A stretch of DNA of 64,000 nucleotides from Curtobacterium sp. Leaf183 (lineage in GTDB: Bacteria; Actinomycetota; Actinomycetes; Actinomycetales; Microbacteriaceae), in contig NZ_LMPO01000009.1 in the NCBI RefSeq assembly GCF_001424385.1, positions 618,665-682,664 on the forward strand. Reading direction: 5' to 3'. Below, one piece after another: positions 34,827-48,579 of this stretch. Below the pieces are notes generated by a model, which made no database searches, was not told the DNA's origin, and was given only the letters and a program-made list of their open reading frames with translations. Within the stretch, counting starts at the first letter, position 1, and each line of letters begins with the position of its first letter. The position numbers were made by a program, and so were the translations under genes.

Positions 34827-35641
34827 GAGACGACCAGCGTACCGGCGGCACCCTGCACGAGCGCGTCGACGACCGGCCGGTGGTGGTCGGCCTGGGCGCG
34901 GTCCCACGCCCCCAGCAGGTGCAGGGTGGCGATGCGGAAGGCCAGCGCCCGGACCAGCAGCTGCGACCACTCGGGGACACCCGTGCCGAGCGCCTCGAGG
35001 CGCTCGATCGACACCCCGTGCCAGCAGACGGCGTCGACCGCGGCGATCGCGGCGCCGAGTCCCGCTGGGCGCCAGTACGGTGCCCAGTCGAAGACGGCCG
35101 GCGGCTGCCCGTGGACGAAGAGCACGTTGCCGAGCAGGTCCCCGTGGATGAGCTGCGACGGTGACACGACGGGACGGAACGACCGCGCCAGACGGTCGAG
35201 CGTCGGGTCGGCCGGCAGCACACCGTGCCACACCAGCCGGTCGGCCTCGGCCCACGGACCGCCGACGTCGTCGAGGAAGCCGGGACGGGGCAGTCCGACC
35301 AGTGCCCGGTGGAACGCGGCACCGGCGGCGATCACGTCGTCCACTCGTGTGGGGTCGGTCGCGCCCGGCAGCCACTCCCACGCCTCCCAGCCGTCGACGA
35401 GCCAGCCGCCGCCCGTCGCGGCGACCGGACGCGGCGTGCGGAACACGACCGTGTGCTCGAGGCGGGCGAGCGTGTCGGACCGCCACCGGGCCTCCTGGGC
35501 GTCGCCGTGCGGACGGAACACGACCTGGCCCGCACGCCACGTCTGTCCCTGCCCGCCGGGCAGCCGTTCGAGCGGGACGCTCGCCACGCCGAACGCACGC
35601 AGCACCGCGTCCGAGGGGCGCGGTGCCGCGTGCTCGGTCAT
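34823..35641 (-). CDS. Aminoglycoside phosphotransferase-fold kinase of unknown substrate
   Basis: 272 aa. It has the phosphotransferase catalytic loop LIHGDLLGNVLFV (HGDL..N, about residues 158-170) and the metal-binding aspartate in VFDWAPYWRPAG (about 178). The Lys of the N-lobe is poorly defined. The fold includes antibiotic, choline, homoserine and fructosamine kinases, so resistance should not be assumed. It is coupled to hisD (ATGA) and begins 6 bp after the dnaE stop, so it sits inside a dnaE-hisD-nrdR-pyrD run. Confidence 0.8.
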   Translation of the reverse strand: MTEHAAPRPSDAVLRAFGVASVPLERLPGGQGQTWRAGQVVFRPHGDAQEARWRSDTLARLEHTVVFRTPRPVAATGGGWLVDGWEAWEWLPGATDPTRVDDVIAAGAAFHRALVGLPRPGFLDDVGGPWAEADRLVWHGVLPADPTLDRLARSFRPVVSPSQLIHGDLLGNVLFVHGQPPAVFDWAPYWRPAGLGAAIAAVDAVCWHGVSIERLEALGTGVPEWSQLLVRALAFRIATLHLLGAWDRAQADHHRPVVDALVQGAAGTLVVS

Positions 35642-35647
35642 CCGGTG

Positions 35648-39181
<3,534 letters not shown>

Positions 39182-39220
39182 GGGGCCTCCGGTCGAACGA
39201 ACTGCGTGTGGGACGCAGAC

Positions 39221-39226
39221 AGCCTA
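39221..39226 (-). promoter_or_regulatory. -10 box of dnaE
   Basis: TAGGCT on the minus strand, 39 bp before the dnaE GTG. No good -35 box. Confidence 0.45.
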
Positions 39227-39237
39227 ACCGCGGCCGA

Positions 39238-39257
39238 CGACACCCATGGGCGTGTCG
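39238..39257 (-). terminator. Candidate rluD terminator
   Basis: CGACAC and GTGTCG pair around CCATGGGC, with inner C-G pairs possible, 17 bp beyond the rluD stop. Confidence 0.45.
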
Positions 39258-39274
39258 AGGGAACCGCCCGCGTG

Positions 39275-40204
39275 TCAGACCGACGCGCTCCGGATGCGCT
39301 CGAGCGCGAGCCGCAGGTCCTCCGGGTACGACGCCTGGAACTCCACCCAGTCGCCGGTGCGCGGGTGCGCGAACCCGAGCCGGACCGCGTCGAGCCACTG
39401 CCGTGTCAGCCCGAGCTCGGCGGCCAACACGGGGTCGGCCCCGTACGTCGTGTCCCCGACGAGCGGGTGCCGGGTCGCCGCCATGTGCACGCGGATCTGG
39501 TGCGTCCGACCGGTCTCCAGGTGCACCTCGAGCAGCGTCGCCGACCGGAAGGCCTCGAGCGTGGCGTAGTGCGTGACGCTCGGCTTGCCGTCCGAGGTGA
39601 CCGCGAACTTCCAGTCGCTCGACGGGTGCCGCCCGATGGGTGCGTCGATCGTGCCCGTGGTCGGGTCCGGGTGCCCCTGCGCGAGCGCGTGGTACACCTT
39701 GTCGACGGTGCGCTCCTTGAACGCCCGCTTCAGGCTCGTGTAGGCGAGTTCGGACTTGGCGACGACCATCAGCCCCGAGGTGCCGACGTCGAGCCGGTGC
39801 ACGATCCCCGCGCGTTCGGCGGCTCCGGAGGTCGCGATCGTGAACCCCGCGGCCGCGAGGCCGCCGGGCACGGTCGGACCGTCCCACCCGGGCGACGGGT
39901 GCGCGGCGACCCCCACGGGCTTGTCGACCACGACGATGTCGTCGTCGTCGTGCACGATGGTCATCCCGGGGACGACGGCCGGCACGATGCGCGGGGCTTC
40001 CTTCGGGGTCCACTCGACCTCGAGCCACGAGTCGGCCTGCAGCCGGTCGGACTTGTCGACGACCACGCCGTCGACGCGGACACCACCGGCCGTCACGACC
40101 TCGGCGGCGAAGGAGCGGCTGAAGCCGAGGAGCTTCGCGATGGCCGCGTCGACGCGCTCACCGGCGAGCCCGTCCGGGACGGGGAGCTGACGCTGCTCGC
40201 TCAC
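39275..40204 (-). CDS. rluD: Ribosomal large subunit pseudouridine synthase, RluD type
   Basis: 309 aa. The N-terminal S4 RNA-binding domain ([32 protein letters not shown]) precedes the synthase domain with the catalytic aspartate in [20 protein letters not shown] (about residues 138-157), then [27 protein letters not shown]. It converts uridines in 23S rRNA helix 69 or nearby; the precise paralogue is inferred. The GTG at 40204 overlaps the lspA stop (GTGA), a conserved lspA-rluD pairing. Confidence 0.93.
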   Translation of the reverse strand: MSEQRQLPVPDGLAGERVDAAIAKLLGFSRSFAAEVVTAGGVRVDGVVVDKSDRLQADSWLEVEWTPKEAPRIVPAVVPGMTIVHDDDDIVVVDKPVGVAAHPSPGWDGPTVPGGLAAAGFTIATSGAAERAGIVHRLDVGTSGLMVVAKSELAYTSLKRAFKERTVDKVYHALAQGHPDPTTGTIDAPIGRHPSSDWKFAVTSDGKPSVTHYATLEAFRSATLLEVHLETGRTHQIRVHMAATRHPLVGDTTYGADPVLAAELGLTRQWLDAVRLGFAHPRTGDWVEFQASYPEDLRLALERIRSASV

Positions 40205-40866
40205 GTCGCGTCGTGGCCGAGCTGGTCGGGCCGGGAGGACCGGTTCGGCTCCGCCGCGTCGGTGGACGCGACCGGCGGGGTCACTGCAGCGTCCGTCGCG
40301 GACCCGGCCGGGGCCTCCTGGCCGTCCGTACCTGCGCGTTTCGTCGAGACCGTCCTGGTGCCGTCGAGGTTGACCCCGAGGATGACCAGGAGCACGAAGA
40401 CCACCATGCTGATGCAGATGAAGGAGTCGGCGACGTTGTAGATCGCCGGCATCATCCACGGCGTCGAGATGAAGTCGACGACGTGTCCGCGGCCGAAGCC
40501 GGGTTCACGGAACAGCCGGTCGAGCAGGTTGCCGAGCGCTCCGCCGAGCAGCATGCCGAGCACGATCGCCCACCACATGGACCGGATGCGCCGTGCGAAG
40601 ACGATGATCGCCACGACGACCGCGGCCGACACGATCGAGAACACCCACGTCATGTTCACCGCGAACGAGAACGCGGCGCCGGGGTTCCGCACGTACAGGA
40701 ACTGCAGCGCGCCGCCGAGGACCGGGACGACCTGTCCGTACGGCAGGTTCGCGACGACCATGGCCTTCGCGACCTGGTCGATCGCCACCACGACGACAGC
40801 GGCGAAGGCCAGTGCCGCGATCGCGCGGACACTGACCTTCGCTCGTTGGTCTTGCTGCTGGGACAA
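40201..40866 (-). CDS. lspA: Lipoprotein signal peptidase II
   Basis: 221 aa, four membrane helices. Family motifs: [11 protein letters not shown] (about 26-36), [22 protein letters not shown] with one catalytic aspartate (about 113), and VVDFI.......[10 protein letters not shown] with the other (about 137). It removes signal peptides from lipoproteins such as CtaC and the osmoprotectant-binding protein in this window. The C-terminal 55 residues form a hydrophilic Ala/Thr/Pro tail longer than in most relatives. It starts 2 bp after the divIVA stop. Confidence 0.94.
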   Translation of the reverse strand: MSQQQDQRAKVSVRAIAALAFAAVVVVAIDQVAKAMVVANLPYGQVVPVLGGALQFLYVRNPGAAFSFAVNMTWVFSIVSAAVVVAIIVFARRIRSMWWAIVLGMLLGGALGNLLDRLFREPGFGRGHVVDFISTPWMMPAIYNVADSFICISMVVFVLLVILGVNLDGTRTVSTKRAGTDGQEAPAGSATDAAVTPPVASTDAAEPNRSSRPDQLGHDAT

Positions 40867-40868
40867 CG

Positions 40869-41561
40869 TCAGTTGCCGAAGCCCTGCGCCGATGCCGGCG
40901 CGGGGGTGAGGCCCGACTGCTCGGTGCCCGACGATGCGTCGAGCTCGCTCAGCTGGCCCTGGATGTAGCTCTTGAGCTGCGCACGGTAGTCGCGCTCGAA
41001 GGTGCGGAGCTCGTCGATCTTGCCCTCGAGCTGACGCTGCTCGCCCTCGAGCACCTGCACGCGCTGGCGGTTGGTGTTCTCGGTGTCGGCGATGATCTGG
41101 CGCTGCTTCGCCTCGGCCTCGGAGACCAGTCGAGCGGCCTGCGCCTGACCCTCGGCGATGAGCGCGTCACGCTTCTCGACGCCTTCGCGGACGTGCTCCT
41201 CGTGGAGACGGCGCGCGAGCGTCAGGAGGTTCGTGGTGCCCTCGGTGTCGTCGTCCGGGTTGACCGTGGTGGTCGGCGCGGCGGCGGCGACCGGCGCGGG
41301 CTCCGGAGCGGCGGCGACGGGGGCCGGCTCGGGCTCGGGGGTCGGAGCGGGGGCAGGAGCCTCTTCGGCGGCCGCGGCCGGCTTGGGCGCCGACTCGGCG
41401 GCCTGCAGGCGCTGCCGGAGCTCCTCGTTCTCTGCGGTCAGACGGCGCAGCTCCACGACGACCTCGTCCAGGAAGTCATCGACCTCGTCCTGGTCGTAGC
41501 CCTCGCGGAACTTGGTCGGCTGGAACCGCTTGTTGACTACGTCTTCCGGCGTCAAAGCCAT
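40869..41561 (-). CDS. divIVA: DivIVA/Wag31 polar growth and septum-placement protein
   Basis: 230 aa. It begins MALTPEDVVNKRFQPTKFREGYDQDEVDDFLDEVVVELRRL, the membrane-curvature-binding N-domain. A Pro/Ala/Glu-rich linker (about residues 60-105) and a long coiled coil (about 115-205) follow. In actinobacteria it marks cell poles and recruits wall-synthesis machinery. The ATG at 41561 has GAGGTG upstream; the longer frame is unsupported. It sits at the distal end of the division cluster, its usual place. Confidence 0.96.
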   Translation of the reverse strand: MALTPEDVVNKRFQPTKFREGYDQDEVDDFLDEVVVELRRLTAENEELRQRLQAAESAPKPAAAAEEAPAPAPTPEPEPAPVAAAPEPAPVAAAAPTTTVNPDDDTEGTTNLLTLARRLHEEHVREGVEKRDALIAEGQAQAARLVSEAEAKQRQIIADTENTNRQRVQVLEGEQRQLEGKIDELRTFERDYRAQLKSYIQGQLSELDASSGTEQSGLTPAPASAQGFGN

Positions 41562-41614
41562 TGCCGTCACCTCAATAGAACTGCTGAACGTGTGGAACCG
41601 AAACGGTGCGCCCG

Positions 41615-41620
41615 AATGTA
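41615..41620 (-). promoter_or_regulatory. -10 box upstream of divIVA
   Basis: TACATT on the minus strand, 53 bp before the divIVA ATG in the 197-bp gap after the yggT stop. Apart from this and a weak 7-bp stem at 41710-41741 that might end yggT transcription, nothing else is seen in the gap. Confidence 0.4.
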
Positions 41621-41758
41621 CCAGGCGCGAACTCACGGTGCGGATACCCACATGCGCGGGCATCGATCCCAACTACCGTACACCGACGCTGGACCGGAAC
41701 CGTGATCACCGACTGGGCGTGGCGCGTGTCGCGGCCAGTCGATGCGTGGGGCTGGTGG

Positions 41759-42055
41759 TCAGACCGTGACCGAGATGACCCGGACGATGCTCATCAGGAT
41801 GATCGTGACGAGCATCACGATGGACCACCCGAAGTCGAGGGCCACCGCGCCCATGCGCAGCGGCGGGAGCACACGACGGACGGTGCGGATCGGCGGGTCG
41901 GTGGTCGTGTAGACCACCTCTGCGACGACGAGCATGCCGCCGCGGGGGCGCCACGAGCGGTTGAAGGACTGCACCATGTCCAGTGCGAACCGCCCCCAGA
42001 GCACGAAGAAGTACAGCAGGAGCAGGAAGTACAGGAGCGTGAAGATCACGGACAC
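41759..42055 (-). CDS. YggT family membrane protein
   Basis: 98 aa from the GTG at 42055 (an in-frame GTG at 42082 would add nine residues). Two hydrophobic stretches (VIFTLLYFLLLLYFFVLW and the C-terminal FGWSIVMLVTIILMSIVRVI) flank the conserved NRSWRPRGGMLVVAEVVYTTTDPPIRTVRRVLPPL, which matches the YggT/Rv2146c signature. Its role is unclear, but it lies between sepF and divIVA in many actinobacteria and is presumed to be linked to division or envelope growth. Confidence 0.9.
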   Translation of the reverse strand: MSVIFTLLYFLLLLYFFVLWGRFALDMVQSFNRSWRPRGGMLVVAEVVYTTTDPPIRTVRRVLPPLRMGAVALDFGWSIVMLVTIILMSIVRVISVTV

Positions 42056-42129
42056 GGTTCGGCTCGCTCGTCTCGGGTGCACGGCACTGCTGGAGCGCCG
42101 GACACAGGGCGGGTGGGCCTGGGCGGCGC

Positions 42130-42152
42130 CTCGGGGTCAGGGAGACCCCGGG
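42130..42152 (-). terminator. Terminator after sepF
   Basis: CGGGGTC/GACCCCG stem of 7 bp, extendable by a wobble and a C-G pair, with an AGGGA loop, 11 bp beyond the sepF stop. Confidence 0.65.
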
Positions 42153-42162
42153 ACGCGACGAC

Positions 42163-42732
42163 TCAGGACTGGGCGAAGAAGGACGCCTCGATGTCGGACT
42201 CTACCTCGGGCGCCTCACCGCTCACTGCGACGTGGGCCGGGGAGAGCAGGAAGACCTTGTTCGTGACGCGCTCGATCTTGCCGTACAGCCCGAGCGACAG
42301 GCCGCTCGCGAAGTCGATCATGCGCCGCGCGTCCGACTCGGTCATCTGCGAGAGGTTGATGATGACGGGGATCCCGTCGCGGAAGCTCTCGGCGATGGAC
42401 TGGGCGTCCTTGTACTCGCGCGGGTGGACGGTGAGGATCTCGTTCATTTCCTGGACCGGGGTCGCCTTCTGTGCGGTCGTGTGCGAGCGGCGGAGCGGGG
42501 TGACCTGTGCGCCGCGCTGGTGCTGGGTGTGCGGGGCCTTCGTCTCGACGGGGGCCGCGGCGGGGGCTGCCGCGGGCGCTGCCGCCGGTGCCTCGTGCTG
42601 CGATGCCGCGGGTGCGGGGGTCTGCGGCTGCACGCGCTGCTGGTGCTGCGTCGGCTGCTGCTCGTCCTCGTACTCGAGTTCCTCGTCGGCGAGGCCGAGG
42701 TAGACCATCGTCTTCTTCAACGGACCGGCCAT
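42163..42732 (-). CDS. sepF: Cell division protein SepF
   Basis: 189 aa. The N-terminus carries the amphipathic membrane helix ([24 protein letters not shown]). A Gln/Ala/Pro linker runs to about residue 85. The SepF core follows: [73 protein letters not shown]. SepF anchors FtsZ to the membrane where FtsA is absent, as in actinobacteria. GGAGGG lies 4 nt before the ATG at 42732. It follows ftsZ and yggS. Confidence 0.96.
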   Translation of the reverse strand: MAGPLKKTMVYLGLADEELEYEDEQQPTQHQQRVQPQTPAPAASQHEAPAAAPAAAPAAAPVETKAPHTQHQRGAQVTPLRRSHTTAQKATPVQEMNEILTVHPREYKDAQSIAESFRDGIPVIINLSQMTESDARRMIDFASGLSLGLYGKIERVTNKVFLLSPAHVAVSGEAPEVESDIEASFFAQS

Positions 42733-42778
42733 GGTTCCCTCCAGGGGTGTGCGTGCTCGTGGATGCCCTGCCATGAGG

Positions 42779-43477
42779 CTAGGGCGCGCTCGGCCGCTTT
42801 CCCGTGATTGCCGTTCCGATCCGCAGGTGTGTCGCGCCCTCGGCGATGGCTTCGGCGTGGTCGTTGCTCATCCCGGCCGAGATGTCGGTCGCACCGGGTG
42901 CGATCCGCCGCACGCGCTCGGAGATGCCGCGCAGCCGGGCGAAGGCCCGACGCGGGTCCTCGTCGAGCGGTGCGACGGCCATGACGCCGCGCAGTGCGAT
43001 CGTGCCGGTGCGCAGGACGCGCTCGACCATCGCCTCGACGTCGTCCGGCTGCACGCCACCCCGGTCGGGGTCGTCGGTCAGGTTCACCTGGACGAAGCCG
43101 TCGATCACGGGTGGGTCCGGTTCGGACTCGGTCGGGGCGAAGGCGTCCACCACGGAGTCGCGGTCGAGTGACTGCACGACGTGGGCGTACCGGCGGACCT
43201 GCCGTGCCTTCTTCGACTGCAGCTGGCCGACGAAGTGCCACGTCAGCGCGAGGTCGGCGAGCTCAGCCGCCTTGGCCTGGGCCTCCTGGTGGCGGTTCTC
43301 CCCCACGTCGGTGACGCCGAGGGCCGCGAGTTCGCGCACGAGCGACGCCGGGTGGTACTTCGTCACCACGATCAGCGTGAGCTCGTCGGACGCACGACCG
43401 GCTGCCCTGGCCGCGTCGGCGATGCCGTCGCGGACCGAGGACAGCCGGTCCTGGAGGCTCGTGGAGCCGTCCGTCAC
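42779..43477 (-). CDS. PLP homeostasis protein, YggS family
   Basis: 232 aa, a single-domain type III fold PLP protein. [33 protein letters not shown] contains the PLP lysine (about residue 40). [42 protein letters not shown] and the phosphate-binding end are conserved. It buffers pyridoxal phosphate and affects amino-acid metabolism rather than acting as a racemase. It starts 7 bp after the ftsZ stop, a position conserved across Gram-positives. Confidence 0.94.
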   Translation of the reverse strand: MTDGSTSLQDRLSSVRDGIADAARAAGRASDELTLIVVTKYHPASLVRELAALGVTDVGENRHQEAQAKAAELADLALTWHFVGQLQSKKARQVRRYAHVVQSLDRDSVVDAFAPTESEPDPPVIDGFVQVNLTDDPDRGGVQPDDVEAMVERVLRTGTIALRGVMAVAPLDEDPRRAFARLRGISERVRRIAPGATDISAGMSNDHAEAIAEGATHLRIGTAITGKRPSAP

Positions 43478-43484
43478 GCCGGGG

Positions 43485-44651
43485 TCACTTCAGGAAGTCG
43501 GGGACGTCGAGCTCGTCGTCGTCGCCGTCGAAGGCCGGGTCTGCGGCGCGCTGCGTCGGCGGCTCGTGGTCCGATGACGCCCACGAGCGGGTCGAGGTCG
43601 TCGAGTCCTCGATCGCGGTCGAGCCGCCACCGGCCACCGGAGCGGTCGCGTTGGACTCCGGGTCGACCCAGCTGGCGCGACGCTCCTTGACCTGGGACGA
43701 CGGCTCGCCGCCGTCGAAGCCGGCCGCGATGACCGTGACGCGCACCTCGTCGCCGAGCGTGTCGTCGATGACCGCACCGAAGATGATGTTCGCCTCGGGG
43801 TGGACGGCCTCCTGCACCAGGCGGGCCGCGTCGTTGATCTCGAAGATGCCGAGGTTCGAACCACCCTGGATGGAGAGGAGCACACCGTGCGCGCCGTCGA
43901 TCGACGCCTCGAGCAGCGGCGACGCGACGGCGAGCTCCGCGGCCTTAATGGCCCGGTCGGCCCCGCGCGAGGACCCGATGCCCATGAGCGCGGAACCCGC
44001 ACCCTGCATGACGCTCTTGACGTCGGCGAAGTCGAGGTTGATCAGACCCGGGGTCGTGATCAGGTCGGTGATGCCCTGGACGCCGGCCAGCAGGACCTGG
44101 TCGGCGGTCGCGAAGGCCTCGACCATCGAGATGCCGCGGTCGGAGATCTCGAGCAGGCGGTCGTTCGGCACGACGATGAGCGTGTCGACCTCGTCCTTGA
44201 GCCCGGCGACGCCGTTCTCGGCCTGGGACTGACGACGCTTGCCCTCGAAGCTGAACGGCTTCGTGACCACACCGATGGTGAGCGCGCCGATGGACTTCGC
44301 GATGCGGGCCACGACGGGAGCACCACCCGTGCCGGTCCCACCGCCTTCACCGGCCGTGACGAAGACCATGTCGGCACCGGCGAGGGCCTCTTCGATCTCC
44401 TCGGCGTGGTCCTCGGCGGCACGACGGCCGACCTCGGGGTCCGCGCCGGCGCCGAGGCCGCGGGTGATCTCGCGGCCCACGTCGAGCTTGACGTCGGCGT
44501 CGCTGAGCAGGAGCGCCTGGGCGTCGGTGTTGATCGCGATGAACTCGACCCCTCGGAGGCCCAGCTCGATCATGCGGTTGACGGCGTTGACGCCGCCGCC
44601 GCCGACACCGACGACCTTGATCACGGCGAGGTAGTTGTGGTTCGTGGTCAC
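43485..44651 (-). CDS. ftsZ: Cell division protein FtsZ
   Basis: 388 aa. The tubulin-like GTPase builds the Z-ring. [17 protein letters not shown] near residue 13, the tubulin signature GGGTGTG at 103-109, the T7 synergy loop region [22 protein letters not shown] near 205, and the C-terminal peptide [10 protein letters not shown] that docks SepF are all present. A flexible Ser/Thr/Asp linker of about 60 residues connects them. The GTG at 44651 has CGGAGG 10 nt upstream. The 192-bp gap to ftsQ may hold the separate ftsZ promoters usual in actinobacteria; none is clear. Confidence 0.98.
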   Translation of the reverse strand: MTTNHNYLAVIKVVGVGGGGVNAVNRMIELGLRGVEFIAINTDAQALLLSDADVKLDVGREITRGLGAGADPEVGRRAAEDHAEEIEEALAGADMVFVTAGEGGGTGTGGAPVVARIAKSIGALTIGVVTKPFSFEGKRRQSQAENGVAGLKDEVDTLIVVPNDRLLEISDRGISMVEAFATADQVLLAGVQGITDLITTPGLINLDFADVKSVMQGAGSALMGIGSSRGADRAIKAAELAVASPLLEASIDGAHGVLLSIQGGSNLGIFEINDAARLVQEAVHPEANIIFGAVIDDTLGDEVRVTVIAAGFDGGEPSSQVKERRASWVDPESNATAPVAGGGSTAIEDSTTSTRSWASSDHEPPTQRAADPAFDGDDDELDVPDFLK

Positions 44652-44843
44652 GTCAGTCCGGCCTCCGGTTGAACCCTCAACCTCCACTTGAAGTTCAGGG
44701 TTTTTGCTGCTAGGTGTGGTGCTTGCGACGACGCTACGGGGGCCCTCCCCGCGGTGTCGTCCCGCCACGCCGCGTGTCGGCGATGTGGTCCCGCAATTCT
44801 CGCTGCTCCCCGCGGCCGGCACGACCCGGGCCGTCCGAACGGG

Positions 44844-46031
44844 TCAGGACTGGGCGCGGATGATGCCGTTGTCCGGCGCCGAGACGTCGTACTCGACGGC
44901 CGTCCCCGGGTCGCGTGTCGCGTGGTCCTTGACGAGGGCGTCGAGGAGCGCCGCCTTGGCGTCCGAGTCGTCCGGGCTCCCCCAGACGACGCGCGACCCG
45001 TCCTTCATGGTCAGCGTCACGTCGTCCGCGGTCGACGCCGCGACACCCGACACCTGCGAGCGCACAGCCGAGGGCAGCGCCAGGACGACCTCGGTCATGG
45101 TGCGGAACACGCTCGAGCCGAGCTGTGTGCGGCCGATGTCCGCGACGGGCATGGTATCGGGCTGTGTCGGCGAGGACTGGACGACGATGCCGGCGGGGTC
45201 GACCAGCTGGAACGCGTCGCCGGACTTCACGGCGACCACGGGCGTGCGCTCGGTCACCGTGACGACCAGGGTGTGCGGCGGTTCCTCTTCGGTGACGTAG
45301 CTCTCGATGAGCGGGAAGCCCGCGATGTCCTTCTTGATCGCGTCGAAGTCGAGCCGTGCGAGCGGGGTGCCCATCTGGTCCGAGAGCGCCTGACGCAGCT
45401 GCGTGTCGTCCACACGGCTGGTGCCCTTGATCTCGATCGTGCGGAGCGCCATCAGCGGGGAGAACACCGCGACCAGGATCGACACGCCGAGCACCAGCAC
45501 CACGCTCGCCGCGGTGATGCCGACGGCGCGCCGGTGCCGGGAGCGCCGCGTGAACCGCCGCACCTCGGTGCGCTCGAGCAGGCGGCGACGCTTGCGGGCC
45601 GCGCGCGCCTCGCGCGCGGTCTCGGCGGCGCGGACCTTCGAGCCGATCGGCTCGTCGGGTGCGTCCGTGTCCGGATGCGGCGGACTGGAGGGCCGGTGCA
45701 GGTCGATCACGTCGGTCACGCCGGCGAGCTGGTCACCCTCGCCCGCCGTCGCACCCCCGTTCGGACGTCGCGCCCCGTCCTGCGCGGGCGCGACGTCCGC
45801 GACGGGGTGCGACGCCCGCAGGGCGGAGGTGGTGGGGACGTCCGGTGCGACCGTCTCGTCGGCCGCAGCCGGCGCGTCGGTGTCGGGCCGGGCCTCCCGG
45901 GTGTCGGCCGCGCCGCGACGGACCGACAGCCGCGGCATGCGCGGGACCCGTCGCTCGCGCGGTGCGTGCTCCGCCTCGGCGGGAGCAGCCGGCGCGGCCG
46001 GACGCTCGTCGAAGCCCTCGGGACGCTTCAC
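44844..46031 (-). CDS. ftsQ: Cell division protein FtsQ/DivIB
   Basis: 395 aa. A long Pro/Ala/Arg-rich cytoplasmic part (about residues 1-167) precedes one membrane helix ([22 protein letters not shown]), then the POTRA domain ([71 protein letters not shown]) and a C-terminal beta domain. FtsQ links early and late divisome parts. The cytoplasmic region is longer than in many homologues. The GTG start overlaps the murC stop (GTGA). Confidence 0.94.
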   Translation of the reverse strand: MKRPEGFDERPAAPAAPAEAEHAPRERRVPRMPRLSVRRGAADTREARPDTDAPAAADETVAPDVPTTSALRASHPVADVAPAQDGARRPNGGATAGEGDQLAGVTDVIDLHRPSSPPHPDTDAPDEPIGSKVRAAETAREARAARKRRRLLERTEVRRFTRRSRHRRAVGITAASVVLVLGVSILVAVFSPLMALRTIEIKGTSRVDDTQLRQALSDQMGTPLARLDFDAIKKDIAGFPLIESYVTEEEPPHTLVVTVTERTPVVAVKSGDAFQLVDPAGIVVQSSPTQPDTMPVADIGRTQLGSSVFRTMTEVVLALPSAVRSQVSGVAASTADDVTLTMKDGSRVVWGSPDDSDAKAALLDALVKDHATRDPGTAVEYDVSAPDNGIIRAQS

Positions 46032-47467
46032 CGGGCGGGTGCTCCGTCGACCCGGAGCGCGCTGTCGTCCTGGAGTGCGCCGAGCACCTGCGGGATGATC
46101 CGGTACACGTCACCGCAGCTGAGGGTCATGATGATGTCGCCGTCCCGCGCGACCTCGGCCGCGCGGGCCGAGGCGTCGGCCCAGTCGGGCAGGTACTCGA
46201 CGCGGGACTGGTCGACGAAGCGCTCCTGCACCAGGGCGCCGGTCACGCCGGGGACCGGGTCCTCACGGGCACCGTAGACGTCGAGGACGACGGTGTGGTC
46301 GGCGAGGTCCTCGTAGACCTTCGCGAAGTCGCCCGCCATCAGCTGCGTGCGCGAGTACAGGTGCGGCTGGTGGATCGCGATGATCCGACCGTCGCCGACG
46401 ACGTTGCGCGCGGCCCGGAGTGCCGCCGCGACCTCGGTGGGGTGGTGCGCGTAGTCGTCGTACACCGACACGCCGCGCTCGACACCGTGCAGCTCGAACC
46501 GACGCTCGGTGCCGCCGAAGGCCTCGAGCCCGCGCACCGCGTCCTCGGGCGCGACGCCCAGGCCGACCAGCACGGCGAACGCACCGACGGCGTTGACCGC
46601 GTTGTGCCGTCCGGGCACGCGCAGGGTCAGGTGGTGCGAGCGGCCGTCGGCACGGAAGTCGACCTCGACGCCGGCGGACTCGACGATGCGCTCGATCCGG
46701 ACGTCGGCGTCGACGGCTTCGCCGAAGGTCGTGACCTGCGGCGCGTCCGGGCGGGCTCGCACACCCTCGGTGACGCGCTTGGCGCCCGCGTCGTCACTCG
46801 AGACGACGACCCGCTCGCCGGCCTTCGCGGCGAACTCGACGAAGGCGTCGATGAAGGCGGCTTCCGTGCCGTAGTGGTCGAGGTGGTCGGCGTCCACGTT
46901 CGTGATGAGCGCGACGGCGACGTCGTAGAGCAGGAAGGAGCCGTCGGACTCGTCGGCCTCGACGACGAACAGGTCGCTCGAGCCGGGGGCCGAGCTCGTG
47001 CCGAGCGACTGGATCACCCCGCCGTTGACGAAGCTCGGGTCGAGCCCGAGCTCGACCATCGCGGTCACGATCATGCCCGTCGAGGTGGTCTTGCCGTGGG
47101 CGCCGGCGACCGCGACCAGGCGGTGCTGGGCGATGAGCGCGGCGAGGGCCTGCGACCGGTGCAGCACGGGCAGACCGCGGCGCCGGGCCTCGAGCAGTTC
47201 GGGGTTGTCCGGCCAGAGCGCACTCGTGACGACGATCGTGTCCGCGGCACCGACGTTCGCGGCGTCGTGGCCGATGTGGACCTCGGCGCCGAGTTCGCGC
47301 ATGCGACCGGTGGTGGCGGTCTCGCGGGAGTCGCTGCCCGTGACGGAGTGCCCGGCCGCCAGGAACAGCCGCGCGATGCCGCTCATGCCGGAGCCGCCGA
47401 TGCCGACGAAGTGGACCGTGCCGAGGTCGTCCGGGATCGGCTGGGTCAGGTCCGGCTTGATGGTCAT
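46028..47467 (-). CDS. murC: UDP-N-acetylmuramate--L-alanine ligase
   Basis: 479 aa. It adds the first amino acid to UDP-MurNAc. The N-terminal domain starts with [29 protein letters not shown]; the P-loop is [15 protein letters not shown]; the central domain has [16 protein letters not shown]; the C-domain has [19 protein letters not shown]. All ligase-family motifs are present. GGAGGAG lies 5 nt before the ATG, which overlaps the murG stop. Confidence 0.97.
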   Translation of the reverse strand: MTIKPDLTQPIPDDLGTVHFVGIGGSGMSGIARLFLAAGHSVTGSDSRETATTGRMRELGAEVHIGHDAANVGAADTIVVTSALWPDNPELLEARRRGLPVLHRSQALAALIAQHRLVAVAGAHGKTTSTGMIVTAMVELGLDPSFVNGGVIQSLGTSSAPGSSDLFVVEADESDGSFLLYDVAVALITNVDADHLDHYGTEAAFIDAFVEFAAKAGERVVVSSDDAGAKRVTEGVRARPDAPQVTTFGEAVDADVRIERIVESAGVEVDFRADGRSHHLTLRVPGRHNAVNAVGAFAVLVGLGVAPEDAVRGLEAFGGTERRFELHGVERGVSVYDDYAHHPTEVAAALRAARNVVGDGRIIAIHQPHLYSRTQLMAGDFAKVYEDLADHTVVLDVYGAREDPVPGVTGALVQERFVDQSRVEYLPDWADASARAAEVARDGDIIMTLSCGDVYRIIPQVLGALQDDSALRVDGAPAR

Positions 47468-48579
47468 GGTTGCTCCTCCGTGGTGCTGCCGGCGCGCTCG
47501 CTGCTGGCGGACCGGGCTGCGTCGAGGGCGAGGTCGGTCATGCGGTCGGCGCCGTCCCGGTGGCCGACGCTGCCTGCCCGGACCGCCATGTCCGCGATGC
47601 GGGCACGGTCCTGCAGGATGTCCAGCAGGTGGAACGTCACCCAGTCCTGGTCGAATTCCTCGTCGGCCACGAGCACCGCGCCGCCCGCCTCGACGACGTC
47701 GCGGGCGTTGTGCCGCTGCTCGCCGTTGCCGACAGGGTACGGCACGAGCACGCTGGGCAACCCGACCGCAGTGAGCTCGCACACCATCCCCGCGCCGGAG
47801 CGCGACACCACGAAGTCCGACGCCGCGTACGCCAGGTCCATCCGGTCGCAGTACGGCAGCACCGTGTAGCCGTCCAGGTCGCTCGGACCGATGTCGGAGT
47901 TGCCGCCGACGACGTGCAGCACCTGCCACCCGGCACCGACGATGCTGGCGGCGGAGCGGTTCACGGTGCGGTTGATGCTGCGCGCGCCCGAGGACCCGCC
48001 GGTGACGAGCAGCACCGGCCGCGCGGGGTCGAGGCCGAACTCGGCGAGTCCCGCGGCTCGGCTCGCCCGTCGGTCGAGGGACTCGACCTCGCGGCGCAGC
48101 GGCATGCCGACGACACGGGCGTGTCGCAGGCGCGTGTTCGCGAACGTGACCCCGACGTGCCGCGTCAGGAACGCCGCCAGTCGGTTCGCCAGGCCCGGCT
48201 TGGCGTTCTGTTCGTGCACGACGATGGGCGTGCCCGTCCGCTTCGCCGCGATGTAGGCCGGCGCGGAGGCGTAGCCCCCGACGCCGAGCACGACGTCGAC
48301 GCCGCGGTCGCGGATGATCGCCTCGGTCTGCCGGACGGCCCGCCAGAACGCCCCGGGGAATCGCAACGCCGCGGCGTTCGGCTTGCGCGGGAACGGCAGG
48401 CGCGGGATCGTCAGGAGCTCGTACCCACGCATCGGGACGAGGCGGGACTCGAGTCCCTCGGCCGTCCCGAGCACGATCACCCGGTCGTCCGGTGACCGCT
48501 CGGTCAGCCGGTCGGCGACGGCGAGCAGGGGGTTGACGTGCCCGGCGGTGCCCCCGCCGGCGAAGAGGTACGTGCTCAT
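47464..48579 (-). CDS. murG: UDP-GlcNAc:lipid I GlcNAc transferase
   Basis: 371 aa, GT28 family. It makes lipid II on the inner membrane face. [16 protein letters not shown] at residues about 8-23, a hydrophobic membrane-contact patch ([16 protein letters not shown]), [43 protein letters not shown], and the donor site [24 protein letters not shown] with QRHNA after it. Overlaps ftsW and murC by 4 nt at each end. Confidence 0.97.
   Translation of the reverse strand: MSTYLFAGGGTAGHVNPLLAVADRLTERSPDDRVIVLGTAEGLESRLVPMRGYELLTIPRLPFPRKPNAAALRFPGAFWRAVRQTEAIIRDRGVDVVLGVGGYASAPAYIAAKRTGTPIVVHEQNAKPGLANRLAAFLTRHVGVTFANTRLRHARVVGMPLRREVESLDRRASRAAGLAEFGLDPARPVLLVTGGSSGARSINRTVNRSAASIVGAGWQVLHVVGGNSDIGPSDLDGYTVLPYCDRMDLAYAASDFVVSRSGAGMVCELTAVGLPSVLVPYPVGNGEQRHNARDVVEAGGAVLVADEEFDQDWVTFHLLDILQDRARIADMAVRAGSVGHRDGADRMTDLALDAARSASSERAGSTTEEQP

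Noticed and set aside
34823-35641. Aminoglycoside resistance gene
   Set aside because: Only the general phosphotransferase fold is visible, and the location in a dnaE-hisD-nrdR-pyrD run argues for a housekeeping small-molecule kinase.
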